Part shown: positions 1 to 5,203 of the stretch, piece after piece | Layout: every line of letters starts with the position of its first letter | Position numbering within the stretch: the first letter of the stretch is position 1 | Assembly (NCBI GenBank): GCA_021323555.1 | Contig: JAJONP010000046.1 | Coordinates: 1 to 13,084 of the forward strand | Length of the DNA: 13,084 nt | Reading direction: 5' to 3' | From: Gammaproteobacteria bacterium | Lineage (GTDB): Bacteria; Pseudomonadota; Gammaproteobacteria; DSM-16500 | Program-made: the position numbers and the translations under genes | The notes under the pieces: model-generated | What the model saw: only the letters and a program-made list of their open reading frames with translations | What the model was told of the DNA's origin: nothing | The model's database searches: none

Positions 1-295
1 CATCTGTTAGGGTTGCAGAGGTAGGCTTATCTTCTGTAGAAACTGTTGCAGGGGAATCGATTGTTTTTATTTCTGGGGATTGTGCTGGAGAATGAGTGGT
101 TTCCCTCTCAATCATCAGGTCATTGGGAGTTTGTGTGTTGGTTTCTTCTGCAGCGTCTTCTTGTTCCCTGCGGTTGAAATGCCTTCCTTTGTCGGCTAAG
201 CGTTTTAGCAAAGATTGTCCGGCGGGAGTATTGAGTGGTGTTAATGCTTTTTTCTTTTGCTCAAAGTTATGGTTGTGGTCATGGGATTGACTCAT
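1..295 (-). CDS. Hypothetical protein, partial (runs off left edge)
   Basis: The reading frame is open from an ATG at 295 to the window edge, so only the first 98 or so residues are visible. Its ATG overlaps the stop of the pilL-like gene in an ATGA arrangement, so translation is probably coupled to pilL. The visible N-terminus begins MSQSHDHNHNFEQKKK, is hydrophilic and rich in Q, T, S, P, E and K, and has no signal peptide or membrane segment in this part. It contains a conserved-looking stretch, LNTPAGQSLLKRLADKGRHF, followed by a low-complexity, probably disordered region. I do not recognise a family. Its position directly after pilL in a conjugative-element operon suggests a transfer-region protein. 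The coding call is firm; the function is unknown. Confidence 0.7.
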   Translation of the reverse strand, partial: MSQSHDHNHNFEQKKKALTPLNTPAGQSLLKRLADKGRHFNRREQEDAAEETNTQTPNDLMIERETTHSPAQSPEIKTIDSPATVSTEDKPTSATLTD

Positions 296-804
296 TGGGC
301 TTCTCTCCATAAGCGATTGGCTTCCTGGTTTAATCGAAAATGTACCCACCGGTGTAAGGGGTCTTGCACTAAGGTAAAAACGGATTTGCCCGCTAATACT
401 TCAAGTGCCTCTTGTAAGGGGATCGCTTGAAACTGCCGATTGACTAAAGGCAATGGCTGGGTAAGCATGGCTTTTTCAGCAGGGGTGCGCTGCGCTTCTG
501 GAATCAATGTGTAACTTGAAAAGCGCAGTAAGTAATTCATGGCATCACCTACGGTTGTGATAGCAGAGGGAAAAGTGACGCTTACTACCGCCAAGAGCGG
601 ATTGATTTGGGCAGCTGTGGGTTTTGTGGTTGCGGTGACATAACGTCCTACCTCAACATTGTCATTGCCCGCATAGGTAAGCGATGGAGCCATGAAGCTA
701 AACAGGAAGCCAAGCAGCATGCAGAAGGCCGCCGTGCGGTGACACGAGAGCCAACGCACGCGATCCCACCTGCAGAAATGCGGCATTCGTTTGGTTGTTA
801 ACAT
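292..804 (-). CDS. pilL: PilL-like conjugative transfer protein (PFGI-1-type ICE)
   Basis: A 170-residue protein with an N-terminal export signal: basic residues followed by a hydrophobic run LLGFLFSFM, then SLTYA as a likely cleavage site near residue 45. The mature part has the pattern of the PilL family found at the start of the transfer region of PFGI-1-type integrative conjugative elements (recognised from memory as the TIGR03748 type): a NVEVGRYV start, a VTFP segment, AMNYLLRFSSYTL, and a C-terminal half PLPLVNRQFQAIPLQEAL ... LAGKSVFTLV resembling secretin-associated STN/PilN-like modules. It probably acts in the periplasm with the type IV pilus or secretion apparatus. The ATG at 804 has a GGAAAA sequence just upstream and places the signal sequence correctly. 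The longer frame to 864 starts only with TTG and is unlikely. The gene is preceded by an intrinsic terminator and promoter and overlaps the next gene by 4 bases. Confidence 0.75.
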   Translation of the reverse strand: MLTTKRMPHFCRWDRVRWLSCHRTAAFCMLLGFLFSFMAPSLTYAGNDNVEVGRYVTATTKPTAAQINPLLAVVSVTFPSAITTVGDAMNYLLRFSSYTLIPEAQRTPAEKAMLTQPLPLVNRQFQAIPLQEALEVLAGKSVFTLVQDPLHRWVHFRLNQEANRLWREAQ

Positions 805-859
805 GGGGTTTTCCAGTGATTGTAGAGATACAGATCGAAAACTATTCCGGTTTCTGGGA

Positions 860-895
860 CACAAAAGAAAACACCCAGACTAAGCTGGGTGTTTT
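860..895 (-). terminator. Rho-independent terminator in the pilL leader
   Basis: An 11-bp perfect stem, AAAACACCCAG (868-878) pairing with CTGGGTGTTTT (885-895), has a 6-base loop. On the minus strand it is followed by a T-rich tail (TTTTCTTTTG), which favours termination of leftward transcription. The plus-strand tail TTTTCTG is weaker. It lies between the Q-like gene (ends 1075) and pilL (starts 804), so transfer genes need read-through, antitermination or an undetected promoter in the last 60 bases. Confidence 0.75.
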
Positions 896-916
896 CTGTG
901 GAGTTAGACGGAGAGG

Positions 917-1000
917 GTTATCGTGTTTACGGTATAGTGGTTGGTAATGGATTTTAACCGTACAGTTGATACAACTCAACCACCATAGCGATACGCTAAC
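917..1000. repeat. Imperfect inverted repeat flanking the leader promoter
   Basis: The left arm (917-943) and right arm (977-1000) are imperfect reverse complements. The inner 11 bases TATAGTGGTTG (933-943) match CAACCACCATA (977-987) with one difference, and the outer GTTATCGT / ATACGCTAAC ends also largely match. The single inner difference becomes a G-U pair in leftward RNA. The arms flank the predicted -35/-10 boxes, so the repeat may be a two-site operator or looping element, or an RNA structure if transcription begins further upstream. Confidence 0.5.
951..979 (-). promoter_or_regulatory. Sigma70-type promoter upstream of the pilL leader
   Basis: On the minus strand, TTGAGT (974-979) and TAAAAT (951-956) are separated by exactly 17 bases. 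That gives 4/6 and 5/6 matches to the consensus boxes. The expected start of transcription is near 943-945. The transcript would meet the terminator at 868-895 after about 50-75 bases, a short leader like the lambda late promoter arrangement. The promoter sits between the two arms of an imperfect inverted repeat. Confidence 0.5.
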
Positions 1001-1074
1001 ATAAACGGCTGGCCTTTTGCAAGTGTTTTGTTATCAAAATTTTTTTTGAGTATTTTTTAACACCTTTGTAAAAA

Positions 1075-1452
1075 TTAGTTTCTCGCACTTAACCTGCCAG
1101 ATAACCACGTCTTTGCCATTTTTACACACACTTTGAATTGTGAAAAAGACACATTGGCTTTCTTGGCTTTGTGTTTGATTAACCCTGGGTCGAGATAATA
1201 TACCCGCAGCACTGTTGCCAATTGTTTATTATGCGCATCCAATTCGACCACCAGCCGTTCCATTTCTTCTGCCCTTTCATTGCTGGGGGGATAATGGATG
1301 CCGGTACCCGAAATCAATACACCTCCTTCGTCTCTTAATCGAGCCTCTATGGTTTTAGAGGGATAGCCCAGCCCATGATGATTGTAACGAATCAACCAAT
1401 CTGCCCATTCTTCCAAACGGTTGTCCAGGTAATGTTCGCTGATGATACTCAT
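1075..1452 (-). CDS. Phage antitermination protein Q-like
   Basis: A 125-residue protein. The start at 1452 is preceded by GGAGGA at ideal spacing and overlaps the stop of the previous gene (ATGA). The layout resembles the phage antitermination Q family (PF06530 type): an N-terminal LEEWADWL tryptophan motif (residues 13-20), GLGYPSKT (27-34), a linker YPPSN (54-58), a helical segment EEMERLVVELDAHNKQLATVLRVYYLDPG (about 62-90), and a C-terminal basic helix-turn-helix-like part ending TWLSGRLS (115-122). Family members bind DNA near a promoter-pause site and make RNA polymerase read through terminators. No zinc-binding cysteines are visible, as in the shorter Q types. It lies last in the phage-like block and directly before a leader with a promoter and terminator, which fits that role. 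The family assignment is from pattern only; a RinA-like activator is an alternative. Confidence 0.6.
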   Translation of the reverse strand: MSIISEHYLDNRLEEWADWLIRYNHHGLGYPSKTIEARLRDEGGVLISGTGIHYPPSNERAEEMERLVVELDAHNKQLATVLRVYYLDPGLIKHKAKKANVSFSQFKVCVKMAKTWLSGRLSARN

Positions 1453-2015
1453 TGTTCCTCCGTTTTGGTGATTAGGTTTTGAGAGGGGATGGAGATGACA
1501 CACTCATGCTCGAGTAAAAGCCCATTGCGGCATTCCAGTATTCCCCGAAAACCTGCAGTGGATTGAGCGTTAAGTGCAGGGGGTCGTTTGAGGTAATGTT
1601 GGTATTTCTGGCAAAACTCCCGCTGCTTAAAAGGCAAATCACTTTCCTGACTACGGCACAGGTGTAACCAGCCGCCCATCTCTTGCAACACGTAGGCAAT
1701 GAGAGGGTCTTCAAATTTCACACTGCCATAAGCGCCCACCCGCGAAATGGTTTTAACAACCACATTCCACGCCTTAATCGCTTTGGCTTCATCATCGCCT
1801 TGTAGATACGACAATACGTCTGCAGGTGTTGGAAAAAACCGCCCGCGGTGCTTGTCTCTGACATGTTGATTTAACGCTTGGTGAATAGTGTGAAGGGGGT
1901 AATGCTCTAAGGCTTGCCAATAGAGTTCTATCAAAACAGGCGGTAAGGCTTTTTCATACAATGTGCCAAGGGTATTGAGCAGTCTTAAGAAATCCTTCAT
2001 GTCGCATTTAATCAT
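1449..2015 (-). CDS. Phage-like DUF6475 family protein
   Basis: A 188-residue cytoplasmic protein that reads as the conserved phage family DUF6475. Features are a start like MKDFLRLLNTLGTLY, then VLIELYWQALEHYPL, the loop HRGRFFPTPADVLSYLQG (residues about 56-73), AWNVVVKTISRVGAYGSVKFEDPLI (about 82-106), then MGGWLHLC and a LPFKQREFCQKYQHYL helix. Such genes sit beside replication initiator genes in prophages and are often guessed to help load replication machinery, but no function is established to my knowledge. The start at 2015 has GAGGAG seven bases upstream; an internal ATG at 2000 is a weaker alternative. It overlaps the upstream small ORF by 8 bases and the Q-like gene by 4, so the block is translated as a unit. 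Confidence 0.65.
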   Translation of the reverse strand: MIKCDMKDFLRLLNTLGTLYEKALPPVLIELYWQALEHYPLHTIHQALNQHVRDKHRGRFFPTPADVLSYLQGDDEAKAIKAWNVVVKTISRVGAYGSVKFEDPLIAYVLQEMGGWLHLCRSQESDLPFKQREFCQKYQHYLKRPPALNAQSTAGFRGILECRNGLLLEHECVISIPSQNLITKTEEQ

Positions 2016-2310
2016 GGGCTTTCTCCTCTTCGTAGAACAGAGGCTTCGCCTGCTTTATAGATATTTTTAAAAATTGAGTTGTGGGAAAAAAGAAATACCT
2101 GTCGCATCTCTGATGCGACACAGTGGCTATTAGCCAAGAGACATAAGGATTGACGCTGACGCGTCTAACTATACCTTCCTTCCTTACTATTCTTATATAT
2201 AACCTTACTTCCTTAGCATGGTAACAACCGTGGCGCGTCACTGTCGTTACAATGACGCGTGAAAGCCCTCTTTTGGCATTATTTTTACCGCTGCTCTCTT
2301 TAATTTCCAT
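2008..2310 (-). CDS. Small basic hypothetical protein, overlapping both neighbours
   Basis: A frame of 100 residues starts at an ATG (2310) with GAGGAG seven bases upstream. It overlaps the end of the replication gene by 11 bases and the start of the DUF6475 gene by 8. The product is basic (MEIKESSGKNNAKRGLSRV...) with no recognised domain. The start context matches its neighbours and argues for translation. Against a normal gene, the DNA between 2091 and 2260 holds several perfect inverted repeats and a terminator-like hairpin, which would make an odd coding sequence. It may be a small translated spacer, a leader-type coupling ORF, or non-coding DNA such as an origin or attenuator. Function unknown. 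Confidence 0.4.
   Translation of the reverse strand: MEIKESSGKNNAKRGLSRVIVTTVTRHGCYHAKEVRLYIRIVRKEGIVRRVSVNPYVSWLIATVSHQRCDRYFFFPTTQFLKISIKQAKPLFYEEEKAHD
2088..2120 (-). terminator. Hairpin with T-rich tail, possible attenuator
   Basis: A perfect 9-bp stem, TGTCGCATC (2100-2108) and GATGCGACA (2112-2120), has a 3-base loop. On the minus strand it is followed by GGTATTTCTTTTTT. This looks like an intrinsic terminator acting on leftward transcription inside the operon, between the replication gene and the DUF6475/Q-like genes. The few bases between stem and T-run make it less than ideal. Confidence 0.5.
2124..2260. repeat. Cluster of short inverted repeats next to the replication gene
   Basis: Within about 140 bases there are: TGGCTATTAGCCA (2124-2136, 5-bp arms); the palindrome GACGCGTC (2158-2165); CGCGTCA (2234-2240) facing TGACGCG (2253-2259); and GTAACAAC (2221-2228) facing GTCGTTAC (2243-2250). 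The last two pairs interlock, so alternative hairpins are possible. The CGCGTCA unit occurs three times. The position just downstream of a phage-type initiator gene would suit an origin or a regulatory RNA; this is inference. Confidence 0.5.
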
Positions 2311-3139
2311 GAATTTTCTCCTCAAATGTAGACTTATCCACAGCTTGTCCTTCATAAACTTGATTTTTTCCCGTTTTTTGCTGCATCCAGGCCATTAAAG
2401 TCTCTTCGTTCTGTGCTTCGAGCCGCTCTGTTCGGCTCTGAACATGGGGCGGATTAGCCTTGTTGTGGATAAAACGGTCGATGTGTTCAGCATCTCTTAA
2501 GATTAACTCCAGGCTATCGTAACGTTGACCTTGCTCGTTATGTCCCATGTTATAAGGGGTTAAGCTGCAACCTGTGATGGCATCACATAATTGATTCATG
2601 GAATAACCCGTTTGTAAGGCCTGTTCGATGACCTTTTGACGTTTGTTGTCAAATTGAGCATCTAAGTGGTTTAAAGTGACTTTCCAATGAGTAAATATGG
2701 TTTCTACTGAAGGTGAGAGGGGGTTAGCAGGGGTATGAGTACCCTTAGCAGGGGCTTTGAGGTCACTTGGAGGTGCTTGTTGGGTGCTGTGGTCGGGTTG
2801 ACCTGGGGGTGGCGGCAGGATACTCGGCATTTCACGCCCATTGATGGGTTGATGATCCCGCCACGAAGGAATGTAGCCATATTGACTGCCTCTGGCGCGG
2901 TAGCATTTAACAAAACCATATTGCCGCAGGGTTTTTAATACGGCATTCATATCGAGATCATCGTAAGGCAGAATTTGGCTTTTTAATTCTTTGGCACGCC
3001 ATTTAAAACGCCCTTCTTTATCACAGCAGCCAAATAAGCCCACAAAAGCGATCCGAATGGGCAATTGGCTTTTTGCTTCAGCCTCAAATAGCTTTTCATG
3101 GTGAAACAAGTCCGGTTTGACATAACGCATGCGTTGCAT
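2300..3139 (-). CDS. Phage O-like replication initiation protein
   Basis: A 279-residue protein. The N-terminal part (about 6-100), RYVKPDLFHHEKLFEAE ... IAFVGLFGCCDKEGRFKW ... ILPYDDLDMNAVLKTLRQYGFV ... YGYIPSWRDHQPIN, is the winged-helix module typical of phage replication proteins. A proline-rich linker (about 105-145) follows. The C-terminal part holds IFTHWKVTLNHLDAQFDNKR and the strongly conserved AITGCSLTPYNMGHNEQG / RYDSLELILRDAEHIDRFI segments found in phage O-like/DnaD-like initiators. It should bind the element's origin and recruit the host replicative helicase. The start at 3139 has AGAGGAG eight bases upstream; the longer frame to 3235 adds an unlikely hydrophobic tract and overlaps the previous gene. 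It suggests the element replicates when excised. Confidence 0.75.
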   Translation of the reverse strand: MQRMRYVKPDLFHHEKLFEAEAKSQLPIRIAFVGLFGCCDKEGRFKWRAKELKSQILPYDDLDMNAVLKTLRQYGFVKCYRARGSQYGYIPSWRDHQPINGREMPSILPPPPGQPDHSTQQAPPSDLKAPAKGTHTPANPLSPSVETIFTHWKVTLNHLDAQFDNKRQKVIEQALQTGYSMNQLCDAITGCSLTPYNMGHNEQGQRYDSLELILRDAEHIDRFIHNKANPPHVQSRTERLEAQNEETLMAWMQQKTGKNQVYEGQAVDKSTFEEKIHGN

Positions 3140-3203
3140 GATGTTGCTCCTCTTAAAAGTGGATTTAAAAAACAAGAACACGAAAAACAAAGACGATGTC
3201 ATT

Positions 3204-4184
3204 TCATAAAAGAGCCTCCTCCTTTGTTGAATCAAGAGGGGTAAGGTTCAGAGAGATAAAAGGTGATGGTTTAGATCGGGATTGAGAAGGTATATGTTCT
3301 TTGACAAAAGCGGCTTGGAGAACGGGGGCTTCCCGTGCGACTTTGACAGCCCTATACAGCGCACAACGCTTTTCATCGACTGCCTGAATCAAATCGGGGA
3401 TAGCGTATTGTACGATAACCCTGGCTTGCCGGTAGCTTTCATGGTTGTTAAACCCTAGACAGTGTGCGATACGCGTTCTCTTATCATGAGCAAAAAAAGT
3501 CAAATCAACTTCTGCAAAATTTTGCAGAAGTTGGGGGGCTGAAAAGGGCATTTTCGGGGTTTTAAGAGTGTGTTCTTCTGTGGAGATCCTTTTTCTTAAC
3601 AAATCAGTGCGCTTGCCCTGATGATTACCCATACGGTTTTCCAAGTATTCACCTAAGAGGGCGCGTTCACTGATAGGGACTAAAGATTGGAGGTAAAGGG
3701 GATCATATAAACCGGCTAATAAGGTAATAGCATCCATGATAATAACGGGTACCTGGGCTTGTCCTTTTTGTTGATAAAAACGAAAGGTGGTGTAACCACA
3801 GAGCAGATGTTGCTTTTCATCAATGAGAATCGGTTTTTTCGCAATATCAATGGATAAATCGTCTCGATATTGTTTTTCTTCCACGTTTATTGAGGTAAGG
3901 GATATAATCTGCGGTATTGCTTTATAAGGCTTTTTATCGCGGTTTTTTACCAACTGATTGACATCAGTTTCGCCAGGGCAAAGCCGCTCTATACTGACAC
4001 CCGTGAGATCTGAAATCAGTAAGGCATACTTGTAATCGGGTGACATCGCGGGATCGCAAATCCAGTTGCCTAAACGCGATTGCCACACGCCAATGGCATT
4101 GGCTAATGCCGTTTCACCACCGGCAATACGACACGCTTCCAAGAGCGCTTGTTGACGTATGTGATAATGCAGACAATAGCTCAT
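3204..4184 (-). CDS. YdaS/Cro-type HTH fused to ParB-like protein
   Basis: A 326-residue protein of two units. Residues about 8-70 (QQALLEACRIAGGETALANA, then LGNWICDPAMSPDYKYAL and LTGVSIERLCPGE) match a Cro/YdaS-type helix-turn-helix, where the final P-E/D turn is typical. Residues about 92-155 resemble the N-terminal ParB/sulfiredoxin-like fold: two strands, then KPILIDEKQHLLCGYTTFRF and a VPVIIMD strand. The usual GERRxRA box is replaced by CGYTTFRF. Residues 172-290 (ERALLGEYLENRMGNHQGKR, IAHCLGFNNHESYRQARVIV, AIPDLIQAVDEKRCALYRAV) match the helical DNA-binding part of phage/ICE ParB-like proteins. It is the first gene of the leftward block, so it probably regulates it or acts in element maintenance. 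The start at 4184 has AGGA nine bases upstream; the ATG at 4223 lacks a usable RBS. Confidence 0.65.
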   Translation of the reverse strand: MSYCLHYHIRQQALLEACRIAGGETALANAIGVWQSRLGNWICDPAMSPDYKYALLISDLTGVSIERLCPGETDVNQLVKNRDKKPYKAIPQIISLTSINVEEKQYRDDLSIDIAKKPILIDEKQHLLCGYTTFRFYQQKGQAQVPVIIMDAITLLAGLYDPLYLQSLVPISERALLGEYLENRMGNHQGKRTDLLRKRISTEEHTLKTPKMPFSAPQLLQNFAEVDLTFFAHDKRTRIAHCLGFNNHESYRQARVIVQYAIPDLIQAVDEKRCALYRAVKVAREAPVLQAAFVKEHIPSQSRSKPSPFISLNLTPLDSTKEEALL

Positions 4185-4285
4185 ACGAAGACATCCTGTC
4201 CTTTTTATCAAAGAGCAGAACATCCTTGTATTCGTGTCTTAAGCGTGAGGGCTAATTGTTGTTATAAAGATCTATTCAAGGACAA

Positions 4286-4317
4286 TTTATCAGAGATAAA
4301 CATCAACGAGTTGTTAA
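4286..4317 (-). promoter_or_regulatory. Candidate promoter and dyad operator for the leftward block
   Basis: On the minus strand, TTAACA (4312-4317) and TCTGAT (4289-4294) are 17 bases apart, matching 5/6 and 4/6 of the consensus. A perfect dyad, TTTATC-AGA-GATAAA (4286-4300), overlaps the -10 box. The first gene downstream encodes a Cro-type HTH, so repression of its own promoter through this site is plausible but inferred. Confidence 0.35.
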
Positions 4318-4470
4318 TTTTTCGAGTATTTTTAAATCAAAAAGAAGGGTTTTTGTGTCTAAAAGAAAGACAAAAAAGCGGTAAAACCCCAAGATCAAAA
4401 AATCTCGTTGTCGATGTGTAAAAAACATAGGCAGGCATAAACCAAAAATTTACGTCTACGCGTTGAGAGG

Positions 4471-4605
4471 GTGGCTTCTATCGAAAAAAGCGGATATACT
4501 ACGCTTCAATTTGTCGATCATAAGCCGAATAAAACAAAGAAGCACACGTACAAAGTGACGTTATGCAATCATAGCAACAATAATAGTTTTTGGGGCGCCG
4601 AATGA
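4471..4605 (+). CDS. Possible 44-residue ORF (GTG start)
   Basis: An open frame from GTG at 4471 gives a small polar product beginning VASIEKSGYTTLQFVDHKP. Its TGA stop sits inside the stem of the terminator at 4598-4638, as expected for a short gene ended by that terminator. The frame is open upstream to a stop around 4436 but has no other start codon. The only purine-rich sequence, GAGAGG, abuts the GTG, which is too close for a normal RBS. The N-terminal pattern faintly resembles integrase arm-type starts but is too short to assign. It may be a gene remnant. Confidence 0.2.
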   Translation: MASIEKSGYTTLQFVDHKPNKTKKHTYKVTLCNHSNNNSFWGAE

Positions 4606-4645
4606 GACAAGGAGCATTATGCAATATGACTCATTCGGTTTTTTT
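4598..4645 (+). terminator. Rightward Rho-independent terminator with large loop
   Basis: CCGAATGAG (4598-4606) pairs perfectly with CTCATTCGG (4630-4638), and seven T residues follow (4639-4645). The 23-base loop carries AAGGAG and an ATG (4619), so the loop also contains the start region of the next small ORF. No long rightward gene ends here, so it must end a short transcript. Confidence 0.65.
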
Positions 4646-4762
4646 GAGGATAATCATCATAGGTATGACTATCCCTCTGGCAAAATAAATCGGCCTCTTC
4701 TGTACTGCTCTTACCCTTTCATAAAAGTTTTTTCTAAACCTAAAGAGATAGCACAGTTTTAA
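4619..4762 (+). CDS. Possible 47-residue ORF with strong RBS
   Basis: An ATG at 4619 is preceded by AAGGAG (4609-4614) four bases upstream. It opens a frame to TAA at 4760-4762, giving a product that begins MQYDSFGFFEDNHHRYDYPS and is rich in aromatic residues. No family is recognised. RBS and start codon lie in the loop of the terminator hairpin and the first codons cross its T-run, so expression would require read-through. This could be a true regulated small protein or chance. Confidence 0.3.
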   Translation: MQYDSFGFFEDNHHRYDYPSGKINRPLLYCSYPFIKVFSKPKEIAQF

Positions 4763-4960
4763 TGTTTCTGTGTGGCCTAGTATTATGTCGAGATTAAAGA
4801 CGCTTACTTGTTTTCTAATATAAAAACCAGCAGTTCAATCTAAATTCACGGCAAGAAGAAATACTTTCCCAAGCTGGAAAGCCCTCTAATACCTTACTTG
4901 ATGAGGTTAAAACCTACTCACCCCATCTTACGGGTTAGCCTACCGATTAACAGCCAAGGG

Positions 4961-4986
4961 GGCTATACCTGAATTCAGGTATAGCC
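4961..4986. repeat. Perfect 26-bp palindrome
   Basis: GGCTATACCTGAA is followed directly by its reverse complement, giving 13-bp arms with no spacer. There is no T-run on either side, so it is not a standard terminator. It lies about 165-190 bases upstream of the predicted luxR-type promoter. It may be a binding site for a dimeric protein, a recombination or transfer site, or a REP-like repeat. No second copy is seen in the window. Confidence 0.7.
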
Positions 4987-5149
4987 ATTAATTTATTGAT
5001 CGTTTATGAATAATTAAGGTTTTTATTTCAGCAAGAAGGGGGTTATTTAGGACAACCCGAGTGACTTTTTTTCTGACAAAAGAGAAGCGGCGTTTTCCCA
5101 AAAAAGAGGTCGCTTGCAAGGTTGTAATTGGTAGAAAATCATGGTGATT

Positions 5150-5177
5150 TTGATAAATATACAGCATAATCTATGAT
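5150..5177 (+). promoter_or_regulatory. Sigma70-type promoter of the LuxR-family gene
   Basis: TTGATA (5150-5155) and TATGAT (5172-5177) are 16 bases apart, each matching 5/6 of the consensus. Transcription would begin near 5184, leaving a leader of about 20 bases that contains the RBS-like AGGGTGAG (5187-5194) before the ATG at 5204. Confidence 0.55.
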
Positions 5178-5203
5178 GTCCACAACAGGGTGAGTAGCTT
5201 TGT

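Larger units (their letters stand above)
4185..5203. other. About 1 kb without a convincing long gene
   Basis: This stretch separates the leftward conjugative/replication block from the A+T-rich accessory genes. It holds the leftward promoter/operator, two very small rightward ORFs, a strong rightward terminator, a 26-bp perfect palindrome and the luxR-type promoter, each listed separately. Short open stretches occur in all frames between 4340 and 4560 and around 4840-4940, but they lack starts or RBS and may be decayed gene remnants. I found no tRNA gene and no direct repeat that would mark an attachment site. Confidence 0.5.

Noticed and set aside
2300..3235. Longer start of the O-like gene at 3235
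   Set aside because: It adds a hydrophobic segment not seen in the family and overlaps the previous gene; the ATG at 3139 has an ideal RBS.
4149..4421. Plus-strand 90-codon frame
   Set aside because: It starts inside the opposite-strand ParB-like gene and crosses its promoter/operator, has no RBS and no recognisable product.
4961..4986. Palindrome read as a lux box or terminator
   Set aside because: The ACCTG half-sites are only 4 bases apart, unlike the 10 in the classic lux box, and no T-run follows for a terminator.
4185..5203. tRNA gene or attachment site at the element border
   Set aside because: No cloverleaf and no matching direct repeats were found by eye.
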